Shown: piece after piece, positions 1 to 8,170 of the stretch | Layout: each line of letters opens with the position of its first letter | Position numbering within the stretch: the first letter of the stretch is position 1 | Source of the DNA: an uncultured Bacilli bacterium | GTDB lineage: Bacteria > Bacillota_I > Bacilli_A > RF39 > UBA660 | NCBI GenBank assembly: GCA_910585915.1 | Contig: CAJUGF010000034.1 | Span: 1-16,271, forward strand | Length of the DNA: 16,271 nt | Direction of reading: 5' to 3' | The notes under the pieces: generated by a model | What the model was told of the DNA's origin: nothing | Seen by the model: the letters and a program-made list of their open reading frames with translations, nothing else | Databases searched by the model: none | Translations under genes and position numbers: made by a program

Positions 1-1873
1 TACGAATACGTTCAACAATCGAAAGATTTCCACGATTATTATGTCCTACCTCATCTTGAATTATCAAATGCTTAACGTGAGAAAAAACATCTTGAATTGC
101 AGCAATATTACTACAGACAACATCTTCTCCCTTAGTTTTAAATTCTTTACGAATTGTATCACTAACAACTTCTACTGCGTTAGAAATTCCAAGATTCTGT
201 AAAATGATAACCTCCATAATTTTGTTAATCTTACCCTTCAGTTGATGCTTAAGAGCAATCTTTTCAGCATCAATTGTCATCACCTTTACATTTTTCTTAC
301 GAATATTTTCTAAATCTTTACATGATATTTTTTGCATCAATGAAACTTCATCATTCGTATTAACAAGTAATACTGCATTATCTGCAACATCATTTAAAAT
401 ATCAAATTGCAAAAAATATTCATCTTTTGTAACAACTACAACATTAGGATTTGTTACATAATAAGGAGCATGAATAGGTTCCTTCGAAATTCTTAAATTA
501 CTTACTGTAACTCCACCACTCTTTTTCGAATCATATTCAAAATACCCTTGAACATAATACTGTTGCTTTTCTCCTAAAATATGTAAGATGTCTTTACTAG
601 CTCCAACCATTCCATCAGAACCAAACCCAAAAATTTTCACTTCTAACGCATCCAAACTAATATTATAGTTTTCATCAATATCTAAACTAGTATTTGTAAC
701 ATCATCTAAAATACCAATTGTAAAATTATGCTTTGGACTATCCTCTAACATATCATAAACACTTTTAATCATGGCTGGAGTAGTATTCTTACTAGCAAGA
801 CCATATCTTCCACCTACAACCGTAATATCCCGATCCTGAATAATAGATAACACATCCAAATAAAGTGGTTCTCCAACACTTCCATTCATTTTAGCACGAT
901 CTAAAACGGCAATTTTCTTTACACTTTTTGGTAAAACACCTAAAAAATATTTCATGCTAAATGGACGATACAAATGAACTTCTATCAGGCCAAGACTCCT
1001 GCCCTTTTTTCGTTCCTCATCAATAACCAATCGAATCGTTTCATTTACACTCCCCATTGCTACAATAACAATTTCTGCATCTTCAGTCCCATAATATGTA
1101 AAAGGAGCATAATCTGTATGAAAAATATGATTTATTTCTTTCATATAATGATCTACTATATCAGGAACTTTATCATAGAAAGCATTTTTAGATTCCATAC
1201 TTTGAAAGAAAATATCTTCATTTTCCGCCATTCCTCGTTCCATGCTCTTTCCAACATTCAAAGCACGATCACGAAATTTTTGTACTTCATTCCATGGAAC
1301 AATAGAAAGTAAATCCTCTTCATTAAAAGCTTCAATCGTATTAATTTCATGACTTGTTCGAAAACCATCAAAAAAGTGTAAAAACGGCAAACTACTTTTC
1401 AATGCCGACAAATGAGCAACTGCTGCCATATTTTGGGCATCAAAGACACTAGAAGATGACAAAATGCAAAAACCAGTCCCAAGTGTTGCATAAACATCAC
1501 TATGATCACCAAAAATAGACAAAGCATGTGTTGCTAGAGTACGACTAGCAACATGAATAACACCTGGTAACATTTCCCCTGCCATTTTATACATATTAGG
1601 TATCATTAAAAGAAGTCCTTGACTTGCTGTAAAGGTTGTAGCAAGACTTCCACTCATCAAAGCCCCATGCATTGCTCCTGCAGCACCAGCTTCACTTTGC
1701 ATTTCAATTACTCTAACCTTATCATGATAAAGATTATAATATTCTGTATGTGACAGCTTATCCACATTACTAGCCATTGGACTAGATGGCGTAATCGGAT
1801 AAATACTTGCCACCTCACTAAACAAATAAGCTACTCTTGACGCAGCCATATTTCCATCTATAATTTGTTTCAT
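1..1873 (-). CDS. nifJ: Pyruvate:ferredoxin (flavodoxin) oxidoreductase, N-terminal 624 residues (cut by window edge)
   Basis: Cytoplasmic thiamine-diphosphate and iron-sulfur enzyme that converts pyruvate + CoA to acetyl-CoA + CO2 and passes electrons to ferredoxin or flavodoxin; central to anaerobic pyruvate metabolism. Only the first half is present: the frame is open from ATG at 1873 to the left edge, and the single-chain enzyme is usually about 1170-1200 residues. Visible signatures: YPITPSSPMA near residue 27 and EMQSEAGA near 60 (pyruvate/ThDP site of domain I), ASRTLATHALSIFGDHSD (CoA/pyruvate region), PFLHFFDGFRTSHE, and in domain III GFGSDGMVGASKDI and YDSKKSGGVTVSNLR. The ferredoxin-like and ThDP-binding C-terminal domains lie outside the window. 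The start has a good Shine-Dalgarno AAGGTGA (1879-1885) 5 nt upstream. It lies downstream of a terminator and is not functionally tied to the glycan genes. Confidence 0.96.
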   Translation of the reverse strand, partial: MKQIIDGNMAASRVAYLFSEVASIYPITPSSPMASNVDKLSHTEYYNLYHDKVRVIEMQSEAGAAGAMHGALMSGSLATTFTASQGLLLMIPNMYKMAGEMLPGVIHVASRTLATHALSIFGDHSDVYATLGTGFCILSSSSVFDAQNMAAVAHLSALKSSLPFLHFFDGFRTSHEINTIEAFNEEDLLSIVPWNEVQKFRDRALNVGKSMERGMAENEDIFFQSMESKNAFYDKVPDIVDHYMKEINHIFHTDYAPFTYYGTEDAEIVIVAMGSVNETIRLVIDEERKKGRSLGLIEVHLYRPFSMKYFLGVLPKSVKKIAVLDRAKMNGSVGEPLYLDVLSIIQDRDITVVGGRYGLASKNTTPAMIKSVYDMLEDSPKHNFTIGILDDVTNTSLDIDENYNISLDALEVKIFGFGSDGMVGASKDILHILGEKQQYYVQGYFEYDSKKSGGVTVSNLRISKEPIHAPYYVTNPNVVVVTKDEYFLQFDILNDVADNAVLLVNTNDEVSLMQKISCKDLENIRKKNVKVMTIDAEKIALKHQLKGKINKIMEVIILQNLGISNAVEVVSDTIRKEFKTKGEDVVCSNIAAIQDVFSHVKHLIIQDEVGHNNRGNLSIVERIR

Positions 1874-1892
1874 TTGTATCACCTTCATTAAA

Positions 1893-1898
1893 ATTATA
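1893..1898 (-). promoter_or_regulatory. Putative -10 box (TATAAT) for nifJ
   Basis: A perfect TATAAT lies 19 nt upstream of the nifJ ATG, so transcription would begin just before the AAGGTGA ribosome site and give a leader of about 13 nt. The -35 region is poor (TTTTTA at 17 bp spacing, overlapping the upstream terminator). Base composition makes chance TATAAT boxes common, so this rests on its position. Confidence 0.4.
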
Positions 1899-1900
1899 AC

Positions 1901-1932
1901 AAAAAAAGAGGTGTTTAAAAAGAAAACACTTC
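1901..1932 (-). terminator. Intrinsic terminator after the gtrB-like gene
   Basis: Reading the minus strand, GAAGTGTTT pairs with AAACACCTC (1924-1932 with 1908-1916; six perfect central pairs, one mismatch, then two outer pairs) around a 7-nt loop, followed directly by seven T residues (1901-1907). It lies 11 nt past the stop codon of the gene at 1943-2884 and separates the glycan locus from nifJ. Confidence 0.75.
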
Positions 1933-1942
1933 TTCAATTTTT

Positions 1943-2884
1943 TTACTTTAAATAACTTTCTATAATGAATCGTGGTCTAGCCTTCGATTCCATATAAACT
2001 TTTCCAATATACTCACCAATAATTCCAATAGCAAATAATTGAAGACCACCAAGTGCCCATATTGAAACAATAAGCGAAGTCCAACCCAAAATAACAGCTC
2101 CTTGAAAGTATCTTACCAAAGCATAAATCAAAATAATAAAACTACATAAAAATATAAACAAACCTAAAAATAAAATGAAACGAATTGGCTTAATACTAAA
2201 AGAAGTAATGCCATCAAAAGCAAAAGATAACATTTTCTTTAAAGGATATTTACTTTCCCCAGCAAACCGTTCTGCTCTTTCATAAGTTACCGTAGTAGAT
2301 GAAAAACCAACCAATGGAACTAGTCCACGTAAAAACAAATTAACTTCCTTAAATTCAGATAATGCTTTCAACGCTCTTTTACTAAGTAAACGGTAATCTG
2401 CATGATTGTATACAATTTGTACCCCTAATCTCTCCATCATTTTATAAAACGCAAGCGCCGTATTTCGTTTAAAGAAAGTATCTGTTTTTCTAGAACTTCT
2501 TACCCCATAAACTACATCATGACCACTATAATACTCATCTACAAATTGATCAATTACTTCAATATCATCTTGTAAATCAGCATCCATACTAATTACCATA
2601 TCCGCATCATTCATAACAGTCATAAGACCAGCAAGAAGGGCATTTTGATGACCTCGATTACGAGATAAATTAATTCCAGAAAATAAAGAATCCTCTTCAT
2701 GATATTGGCAAATTTTTTCCCAAGTTTTATCCTTACTTCCATCATTTACAAAAACAACACGAGAATCTTTATGAATTTTTTTCTTCTTTATTAAATCCTT
2801 CATTTTCTTATCAAGACGTTTTCTTGTTTCGTCCAAAACGGCTTCCTCATTATAACAAGGAATGACCAAATATAATTTTTCCAT
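1943..2884 (-). CDS. Polyprenyl-phosphate glycosyltransferase, GtrB/CsbB-like GT2
   Basis: Predicted to move a sugar from a nucleotide sugar to undecaprenyl phosphate on the inner membrane face, making the lipid donor for sugar addition outside the cell. The 313-residue length is normal for the family. An N-terminal GT2 domain (about 3-170) shows IPCYNEE at the start, VNDGSKDKT at 47-55, SRNRGHQNALLAGL at 74-87 and DADLQDD at 101-107 (metal/nucleotide-sugar site). The family motif ERFAGESKYPLKK follows at 205-217. Two C-terminal membrane helices lie near 234-259 and 268-291, with GIIGEYIGKVY after the second. Start ATG at 2884 has AAGAGG 8 nt upstream. The sugar cannot be told; glucose or GlcNAc are usual. 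It has its own putative promoter and is followed by a terminator. The GtrA-like domain and GT-C proteins in this window are its likely partners. Confidence 0.9.
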   Translation of the reverse strand: MEKLYLVIPCYNEEAVLDETRKRLDKKMKDLIKKKKIHKDSRVVFVNDGSKDKTWEKICQYHEEDSLFSGINLSRNRGHQNALLAGLMTVMNDADMVISMDADLQDDIEVIDQFVDEYYSGHDVVYGVRSSRKTDTFFKRNTALAFYKMMERLGVQIVYNHADYRLLSKRALKALSEFKEVNLFLRGLVPLVGFSSTTVTYERAERFAGESKYPLKKMLSFAFDGITSFSIKPIRFILFLGLFIFLCSFIILIYALVRYFQGAVILGWTSLIVSIWALGGLQLFAIGIIGEYIGKVYMESKARPRFIIESYLK

Positions 2885-2904
2885 ATACTCTACCTCTTAC
2901 AAAA

Positions 2905-2933
2905 ATTATATCATAAAACCCTAAAAAGCAGAA
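2905..2933 (-). promoter_or_regulatory. Putative promoter of the gtrB-like gene (extended -10)
   Basis: The minus strand reads TTCTGC (2928-2933), 17 bp, TATAAT (2905-2910), with an extended -10 TG directly before it (TGATATAAT). The -35 is far from TTGACA, but the extended -10 can compensate. The -10 ends 20 nt before the ATG, giving a leader of roughly 14 nt that begins at the AAGAGG ribosome site. Confidence 0.55.
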
Positions 2934-2961
2934 GAAACTCAAAAAAATTCTAGTTTGCTTC
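2923..2961 (-). terminator. Weak candidate terminator after the GT-C gene
   Basis: Minus strand GAAGCAAACT (2952-2961) can pair with AGTTTCTTC (2931-2939) with one bulged C and a 12-nt loop; five T residues (2923-2927) begin 3 nt past the stem. The stem includes the stop codon of the gene ending at 2950. The bulge and the displaced T run make it weak. It also overlaps the -35 region of the next promoter. Confidence 0.3.
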
Positions 2962-4488
2962 CCTTATTTTCTTATAATTAGACAAACGCTTACAGACAAT
3001 CAACTCAAATTGCTCTAAAAAAACCAAAGACACAAGAACAAAAACAGGAATATAATGATACAAATAGCGACTTCTTGTTTCCCAAAATAATAGAAATAAA
3101 AACAACCCCATTATACTTAAAATAGCATGAAATATTTTATAATCTTTTTTCAAAAAGGCAATTAAGATGGAAAGAACAGTCAAAAATAATAACGCATAAT
3201 GAATTGTATTTGCAAAATATAAATAGTACCTATGATACCTTCCTGTTACTAATACAATCTGTGACAACAAAGACTCCGTAGAAAAAGGCTTTCTTGTTAA
3301 CTTCAAACTGACAAAATATGTTCCATCACCATAAGTATAAAATACTTTATTATTCAAAAATGATAAATATCCTTTCACACCATAATCGCTTAAAGTATTT
3401 TTAATATTTTGAATACTTAACTGAATTTTTTCATCTACTGTACTATTTTGGGGATATATATCATAATCTTCTGCTGAATATCCACCATTTCCATGCATTC
3501 CCATCATAACCCAATGAGTATATGGCATTTTTAAATCCTTAGATAACTGATAGTGTTGATAAACATAGTTTTCTCCAAATTGAAACAACAAAAAGCATCC
3601 AAGAAAAGAAATTGCAAAAAAGCCAAGTCCTTTCCAAAATTGCTTCCAAGTACCTTGAAAAAGCATATCAATAACAATAGCAATTGTTGTAATAAATGTC
3701 GTCATTTTAATACGCATTCCATAATTAGAAACAAATGCGAGAAGAAAGAAAAACAAAAAATGCTTTCGATTAAATGTTTGCCCTCGAAGAAAAGAATAAC
3801 AATAAAGAAGAAAAATTGGCGCAAAAACAGCAAACGTATCAGAATAAAAAATAGGAGTATACAAGAAAAGTGGTGTTAGTAAAAGACAAAATAATAATCC
3901 CATAATAGCAAGAGAAAAAGAGTGATTTTTCTTTAAATAAAGAAACAAAAAAAGAACTGCCAAATCAATAAAGAAAACATTAATCAAAAATCCTACCATC
4001 AAATAATCATGAAATCCTAAAAAATTTGCAACAAAAAATGATAGTACTTCCATTACAAAAAGAATAATATTATTTGGAAATTGACTTAAATAAGCCCAAG
4101 TAGTGCCAGAAAGATTTCCCGTAACCACTTCAATTGCACCATGATATAAAATAGAAAAGTCCCAAGTTGGATCCACCATTAATTGGAAACTCCATACCTG
4201 ACAAAGAAAAAACAAAAGAAATAAAAATCCACTAATAATCCATAAAATATTGTTAGATAAATGCTTCTTTTTTAAAAAATAATAAAAGAAAAAAAATAAT
4301 CCCAAAAATACAAAAACGAAGAAAAACAACAGTACCTTATTAATAGAAACATAATCAAGATTAATGTTGCCTAAAACACCTGAATGAAAAAAAGAAGACA
4401 ACAATGCCCACAAAAAACAAAAAAAACTAACAAAAAGAATACTTTGAAAAAATAAATATTTAAAAATATTCTGAATCCGCTTTATCAT
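2950..4488 (-). CDS. Polytopic GT-C-type membrane glycosyltransferase
   Basis: Very hydrophobic protein (512 residues from ATG 4488) with about a dozen membrane helices. The first large outer loop carries VDPTWDFSILYHGA near 105-118 and YLSQFPNNI near 133-141; an acidic residue in this loop is the usual catalytic base in GT-C enzymes that use polyprenyl-phosphate sugars. Further features are MGMHGNGGYSAEDYD near 328-342 in a soluble loop (about 305-420) and WETRSRYLYHYIP near 469-481 in the last helices, as in PMT/ArnT-like Gram-positive proteins. It is inferred to attach a sugar to an outer polymer, lipid or protein, using the product of the neighbouring GtrB-like enzyme. An alternative TTG start at 4497 overlaps the tagO stop as TTGA; ATG 4488 fits the AAGGAAG ribosome site better, though its spacing is long. 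Acceptor unknown; exact family not named with confidence. Confidence 0.78.
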   Translation of the reverse strand: MIKRIQNIFKYLFFQSILFVSFFCFLWALLSSFFHSGVLGNINLDYVSINKVLLFFFVFVFLGLFFFFYYFLKKKHLSNNILWIISGFLFLLFFLCQVWSFQLMVDPTWDFSILYHGAIEVVTGNLSGTTWAYLSQFPNNIILFVMEVLSFFVANFLGFHDYLMVGFLINVFFIDLAVLFLFLYLKKNHSFSLAIMGLLFCLLLTPLFLYTPIFYSDTFAVFAPIFLLYCYSFLRGQTFNRKHFLFFFLLAFVSNYGMRIKMTTFITTIAIVIDMLFQGTWKQFWKGLGFFAISFLGCFLLFQFGENYVYQHYQLSKDLKMPYTHWVMMGMHGNGGYSAEDYDIYPQNSTVDEKIQLSIQNIKNTLSDYGVKGYLSFLNNKVFYTYGDGTYFVSLKLTRKPFSTESLLSQIVLVTGRYHRYYLYFANTIHYALLFLTVLSILIAFLKKDYKIFHAILSIMGLFLFLLFWETRSRYLYHYIPVFVLVSLVFLEQFELIVCKRLSNYKKIREAN

Positions 4489-4493
4489 AATGC

Positions 4494-5546
4494 TCAATCT
4501 TCCTTTTTATGATGATGAAATAATATATCTGTCTTCAAAACAATAAACAAAAATAAAACCATCAAACTAATATATAAAGCAATGGCATAATCTGTATAAC
4601 CAATGGCATATAAAATAGATACAATAGCAAATAAAACATTAACAACATAAATAATCAACAAAGAAGAACGAGTAGAAAACTGCATTTTTAATAACTGATG
4701 ATGAATATGTTCCCGATCTGGAGTTGTAAAAGGATTTTGCTTCTTAAGACCCCTTCGTACAATCGAGAATAAAACATCTATAAAAGGAGTTCCTAAAATA
4801 ATAAGGGGAATAATCAAAGATTGAAACGTTGCTGTCTTAAACCCTAAAAGAGAAATAATAGCAATCATAAATCCAATAAAATTACTTCCTGTATCTCCAA
4901 GATAAATCGAAGCTGGAGGAAAATTATGAACCAAAAATCCTAAAATACTCCCACTCATGATAAGAGCTAAAATAATATCAAGGCCACCAGCTCGATTCAA
5001 AATAAGAGCTATAATAGAAACGGTCAAAAAATAAATCGTACTAATACCAGAACACAATCCGTCAAGTCCATCCGAAAGATTAATCGTATTAATAATCGTT
5101 ACAATCAATAAAACAGTAATCAAATAACTCCATGGAGCAGAAAAATAAAAATTAAAGCCAAGTACTGTCAACTCATCTAAAGTAATATGCCCATAAAAAA
5201 CAACTACCAATGCTGCAATAATTTGAAAAATAAATTGTATTTTAGCTCCCAAAGGTTTTATATCATCACACATACCCATTAGTATCATTAAAAATGCACC
5301 AATTAAAATAGAAAGCATCTGCATATTTCCTTGACCAAAAAACATATACCCAACTAAAAATGCTGCAAATACAGAAAGCCCACCTAAATCTGGCATTGGT
5401 ACATTGTTAAGTCTTCTCTTATTTGGATAATCAACCGCATCAACATGAAATGCAACCTTTTTAGCAAAAGGAGTAACGATAAAACTAACCAAAAAAGTAA
5501 TAAGCAAAATCAACCAAACTGGATGCCCATTAACTATAAAATTCAT
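4494..5546 (-). CDS. tagO: Undecaprenyl-phosphate GlcNAc-1-phosphate transferase, TagO/WecA type
   Basis: Integral membrane enzyme of the MraY/WecA family. It transfers a HexNAc-1-phosphate from a UDP-sugar to undecaprenyl phosphate, the first committed step of wall teichoic acid, capsule or related polymers. The 350 residues carry about 11 membrane helices and the family motifs in order: PNKRRLNNVPMPDLGGL at 41-57, DDIKPL at 94-99, NTINLSDGLDGL at 153-164 (catalytic Asp region), YLGDTGSNF at 215-223 and PDREHIHHQLL at 276-286 (the His-rich cytoplasmic loop typical of WecA/TagO rather than MraY). Start ATG at 5546. The ribosome site is unusual: AAAGGAGGG (5561-5569) lies 14 nt upstream, with GGGGAGAG in between. 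It is followed within 5 nt by the GT-C gene. GlcNAc as substrate is the family norm, not shown by the sequence. Confidence 0.92.
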   Translation of the reverse strand: MNFIVNGHPVWLILLITFLVSFIVTPFAKKVAFHVDAVDYPNKRRLNNVPMPDLGGLSVFAAFLVGYMFFGQGNMQMLSILIGAFLMILMGMCDDIKPLGAKIQFIFQIIAALVVVFYGHITLDELTVLGFNFYFSAPWSYLITVLLIVTIINTINLSDGLDGLCSGISTIYFLTVSIIALILNRAGGLDIILALIMSGSILGFLVHNFPPASIYLGDTGSNFIGFMIAIISLLGFKTATFQSLIIPLIILGTPFIDVLFSIVRRGLKKQNPFTTPDREHIHHQLLKMQFSTRSSLLIIYVVNVLFAIVSILYAIGYTDYAIALYISLMVLFLFIVLKTDILFHHHKKED

Positions 5547-5569
5547 CTTTACCCACTCTCCCCTCCTTT

Positions 5570-5598
5570 ATTATAACCGATTCTATAAAAAAACAGAA
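5570..5598 (-). promoter_or_regulatory. Putative promoter of the tagO-like gene
   Basis: The minus strand reads TTCTGT (5593-5598), 17 bp, TATAAT (5570-5575). The -10 is perfect, the -35 poor. The -10 ends 23 nt before the ATG. A nearly identical upstream half precedes the gtrB-like gene (see findings). No convincing terminator for the upstream gene is seen in 5576-5627, only an all-A/T hairpin, so read-through from the upstream gene is possible. Confidence 0.45.
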
Positions 5599-5627
5599 GA
5601 TTTTTTAAAATGAATGACTTTACTTTA

Positions 5628-6482
5628 TTACAACTCTATGTCTCTAACTTTAAAAAGAACATTAAAAAGATAAACAAGAAAGAAACGGGCAATTGCAAGA
5701 ATTAACACACAATATAAACTGAGAAATGGAAAAGAAACAAAGAAAGTAAATAAAATAGGAATAGCTTGTAAACTATAAAAGACAAGTTCTCCCTTAAAAT
5801 CGTAAGGAACGGTTTTAAAAAAAATAGTATGAACAATAATTCGATAAATAGCTACATAAAATGCTTGAACAAAAAGAAATTGAAAAGAATTCAAAGATGC
5901 TTTTTGAAAAACCAAAAACACTAAAATTTCCAATAAAATAGCAAAAATGCCATAAAATCCATAATACAAAAATTTACGTATATATTCTCCTTTATGGTCC
6001 TTTAAAGCATTTTGAATATAATTATCCAAAATAGAAATAAAATATGGTGTATTGCTTTCATATTCTCTTGGTACAAAATCCTGAACCTCCAATAATTTTT
6101 GATCCAGACGATCAAAATCATCTAACTCTAAAATAAGCCCTTGATTAACAAATTCATGAATAATTTGCTTTTGATGATCGTTTTGATGTTCATGATATTC
6201 ACTAAGTCTTGCGGCTGCAATAATCTTTTTATGATGTTTTAATCCATCAATAATTGTCCCAACACCTCCATGACATAAAAGCAAATCACACTCTTTCAAT
6301 AGTTTTTCAAATTCATTACTCGGAATTAAATCAAAAATTTCCATATGCTCAGAAGTAAATTCAGTAGCCCCCGCCTGAACAACAACTTTTTCTTTAATAT
6401 TTCCAAGCACAATTTGTTTTTCAATTGCTCCTAAAAAGCGTTTAAAACTCCGATCTTGTGTTCCAAGTGATACTAAAATCAT
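5628..6482 (-). CDS. Alg13/PssE-like glycosyltransferase subunit fused to a GtrA-like membrane domain
   Basis: 284 residues from ATG 6482. Residues 1-140 are an Alg13/EpsF/PssE-type GT28 C-terminal Rossmann half: MILVSLGTQDRSF, HMEIFDLIPSNEFEKLL and CHGGVGTIIDGLKH near 70-83 (nucleotide-sugar binding), then ARLSEYHEHQNDHQ near 91-104. Residues about 168-278 form four predicted membrane helices laid out like a GtrA/GtcA flippase (start IRKFLYYGFYGIF; HTIFFKTV after helix 2), absent from ordinary PssE/Cps14G proteins of about 160 residues. The start was set at 6482 because SLGTQD is the usual N-terminus and the ATG overlaps the Alg14 stop as TAATG (translational coupling), with GGATGG 8 nt upstream; an upstream ATG at 6539 would add 19 residues of no homologous look. 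The GT half is expected to work with the adjacent Alg14-like protein. The GtrA assignment is by helix pattern and local sequence and is less sure. Confidence 0.85.
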   Translation of the reverse strand: MILVSLGTQDRSFKRFLGAIEKQIVLGNIKEKVVVQAGATEFTSEHMEIFDLIPSNEFEKLLKECDLLLCHGGVGTIIDGLKHHKKIIAAARLSEYHEHQNDHQKQIIHEFVNQGLILELDDFDRLDQKLLEVQDFVPREYESNTPYFISILDNYIQNALKDHKGEYIRKFLYYGFYGIFAILLEILVFLVFQKASLNSFQFLFVQAFYVAIYRIIVHTIFFKTVPYDFKGELVFYSLQAIPILFTFFVSFPFLSLYCVLILAIARFFLVYLFNVLFKVRDIEL

Positions 6483-6955
6483 TAATAAATCCATCCCCCA
6501 AACGTAGCTTTCGGATATAACTTCAACATATTCTCCCACTGAACTAAAAAGAAATCAGCAAAATAATAAATAACACTTCCAGAAGCAGTTTTAGTTTCAA
6601 TATTCGCAAATGTTTCAATATAAATAACCTTACTACCAAAAAGTTTAGCAATACAACACATTGGAGCAGCAGACTGTACCCCTGTCGTAATTACCACTTT
6701 TGGACGAAATTTCAAAAATTGAAACAAGGAAATAAAACAATTACCAAGTAACTTAAAAGGATAAGAAAAAGGATGAGACATTGTTCCATAAAAGAGAAAT
6801 GCAATTCGATCTTGAAATTCATTTAATAAAGCTACAGAAGACTTTGTTTTTTCGGTCATCAAAAAAGTATTATAAGTTTGAAACATGGGCCGAAGAGCTA
6901 AAAGCTCTGACAAATGGCCTCCTGCACTAGCAATAAATAAAACACGTTCCTTCAT
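6482..6955 (-). CDS. Alg14/PssD-like glycosyltransferase subunit
   Basis: 157 residues, the normal size for PssD/EpsE/Cps14F proteins. These are the membrane-anchoring and acceptor-binding half of a split GT28 glycosyltransferase whose donor-binding half is Alg13-like. The N-terminus has FIASAGGHLSELLAL (6-21), equivalent to the GGHL loop of Alg14 and MurG; PKVVITTGVQSAAPMCCIAK at about 85-104 and KVIYIETFANIETKTASG at about 109-126 are further family blocks. The C-terminus FADFFLVQWENM..YPKATFGG also matches the family. Start ATG 6955 lies 3 nt after the GT4 stop, with GAGGAG 8 nt upstream inside the GT4 tail; the stop overlaps the Alg13-like start by one base. Probably adds the second sugar to a lipid-PP-sugar; donor and linkage cannot be read from sequence. 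Confidence 0.9.
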   Translation of the reverse strand: MKERVLFIASAGGHLSELLALRPMFQTYNTFLMTEKTKSSVALLNEFQDRIAFLFYGTMSHPFSYPFKLLGNCFISLFQFLKFRPKVVITTGVQSAAPMCCIAKLFGSKVIYIETFANIETKTASGSVIYYFADFFLVQWENMLKLYPKATFGGWIY

Positions 6956-6958
6956 GAA

Positions 6959-8152
6959 TTATTCTCCTCTCAAAATCGACAACCACATAGCTTTCACCGA
7001 AACTGGCAAGAAATTTCTGGAAAACTCTTTTCCATTCTTCCCCAGTTGCATTGCTACATTAGGATTATTCAGTAAATATATAATTCGATCAGCCATTTGA
7101 TTAAAATCACGATTTTGTATCAAATAACCATTATGATCATTTTGAATTAATTCCTTAGCTCCTTCTGCAGAATCAAAAGCTATCACAGGAACTCCTGCAT
7201 TCATAGCTTCTAATAAAACTAATCCAAAAGACTCAGTAAATGAAGTCATTAAATAGACAGAAGAATGCACCAATAGCTGTTCAATAAATGTACGTTGTTG
7301 AAAACCATGAAATTGCACATAAGAAGTCAAATTTTTCGAACAAACATATTTTTCTAAATCTTTACGCAAAGGTCCATCCCCAACAATATCCAAATGAAAA
7401 GGAATCATTCGTTCTTGAAGTCGTTTAACCACATCAATTGCATCAAATAATCCTTTCTCTTGTTCAAGTCTTCCAATCATAACAATACGTTTCTCTTGAC
7501 AATTACTAATATAAGGAAAATCATAACTTAACATATTTGGAATATAAACACACTGACATTTCAGGCCATTCATATCTTGCTGATAATCATGAGTAAGCTC
7601 TCGTGAAACCAACACCAAACGGTTCAAATCCTGAGAATGATTGACAACTGCCTTTTTGTAATCCATATCTCCATGATAATGATTGTGCTCCCAACCAATC
7701 TTAAAAGATTCTTCTTTTCCATATTGAGTTAATATCTTACTAATTTCGTGACGTGTTGACAAATAGACATCCGCTTTTGTTTGTTTTAAATGTTTTTTAA
7801 GTCTACGATAACGTCCACCAAAAAAATAAATCGAACAACTAAGAAAAAAATCATGAAATAAAGAAAAAAGATGAAATTTATAATCTTGAAAAACAGTAGC
7901 AATCATTTTAAAAACTTTTCCTTTACGCAATAGTTGATTATATTTTTTTACCTTTAGCGGAACATCTGTATTATATAAATAAGTCACTGAAATACGAGGA
8001 TCAATCTGAAAAATAGGAGTCTCATATAATTTATAAAAAGCAACAATCGATATTTTTATATCCTCTTTTAGCAAATTAGCAAGATTACTAACCATTTGTT
8101 CAATTCCACCATATCCCAAATGAAAAACAATGATTTCCAAATGTTTATTCAT
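6959..8152 (-). CDS. GT4-family glycosyltransferase
   Basis: Retaining, GT-B fold glycosyltransferase expected to add a sugar from a nucleotide donor to the growing lipid-linked chain at the inner membrane face. 397 residues from ATG 8152. The N-terminal acceptor domain begins EIIVFHLGYGGIEQMVSNLA (the GGIE loop). The linker has YIPNMLSY near 203-210. The C-terminal GT4 domain has MIGRLEQEKGLFDAI at 225-239, IVGDGPLR at 256-263 and the EX7E motif E307-SFGLVLL-E315. Start choice: an ATG at 8164 has no ribosome site and sits where transcription is predicted to begin, whereas ATG 8152 has GGTGA (8158-8162) 5 nt upstream. It is the first gene of its transcription unit, followed after 3 nt by the Alg14-like gene. 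Sugar specificity unknown. Confidence 0.9.
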   Translation of the reverse strand: MNKHLEIIVFHLGYGGIEQMVSNLANLLKEDIKISIVAFYKLYETPIFQIDPRISVTYLYNTDVPLKVKKYNQLLRKGKVFKMIATVFQDYKFHLFSLFHDFFLSCSIYFFGGRYRRLKKHLKQTKADVYLSTRHEISKILTQYGKEESFKIGWEHNHYHGDMDYKKAVVNHSQDLNRLVLVSRELTHDYQQDMNGLKCQCVYIPNMLSYDFPYISNCQEKRIVMIGRLEQEKGLFDAIDVVKRLQERMIPFHLDIVGDGPLRKDLEKYVCSKNLTSYVQFHGFQQRTFIEQLLVHSSVYLMTSFTESFGLVLLEAMNAGVPVIAFDSAEGAKELIQNDHNGYLIQNRDFNQMADRIIYLLNNPNVAMQLGKNGKEFSRNFLPVSVKAMWLSILRGE

Positions 8153-8157
8153 TATTA

Positions 8158-8162
8158 TCACC
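8158..8162 (-). promoter_or_regulatory. Ribosome binding site deciding the GT4 start (GGTGA)
   Basis: GGTGA lies 5 nt before ATG 8152 and overlaps the other possible start at 8164, which has nothing similar upstream. This favours the shorter protein. Confidence 0.65.
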
Positions 8163-8170
8163 ATAAGCTA

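Noticed and set aside
974..1312. Plus-strand open frame of about 112 codons inside nifJ
   Set aside because: It lies antisense to a strongly conserved part of nifJ, shows no family motif and no ribosome site; it is an AT-rich shadow.
3553..3879. Plus-strand Lys/Asn-rich open frame inside the GT-C gene
   Set aside because: Composition is that expected from reading a Phe/Leu-rich membrane gene backwards; no motif and no start signals.
5576..5627. Terminator after the Alg13-GtrA-like gene
   Set aside because: The only hairpin is an A6/T6 stem with no G-C pairs, too weak to call.
6885..7100. Plus-strand frame across the GT4/Alg14 junction
   Set aside because: It is antisense to two well-supported, closely spaced genes and has no coding signals.
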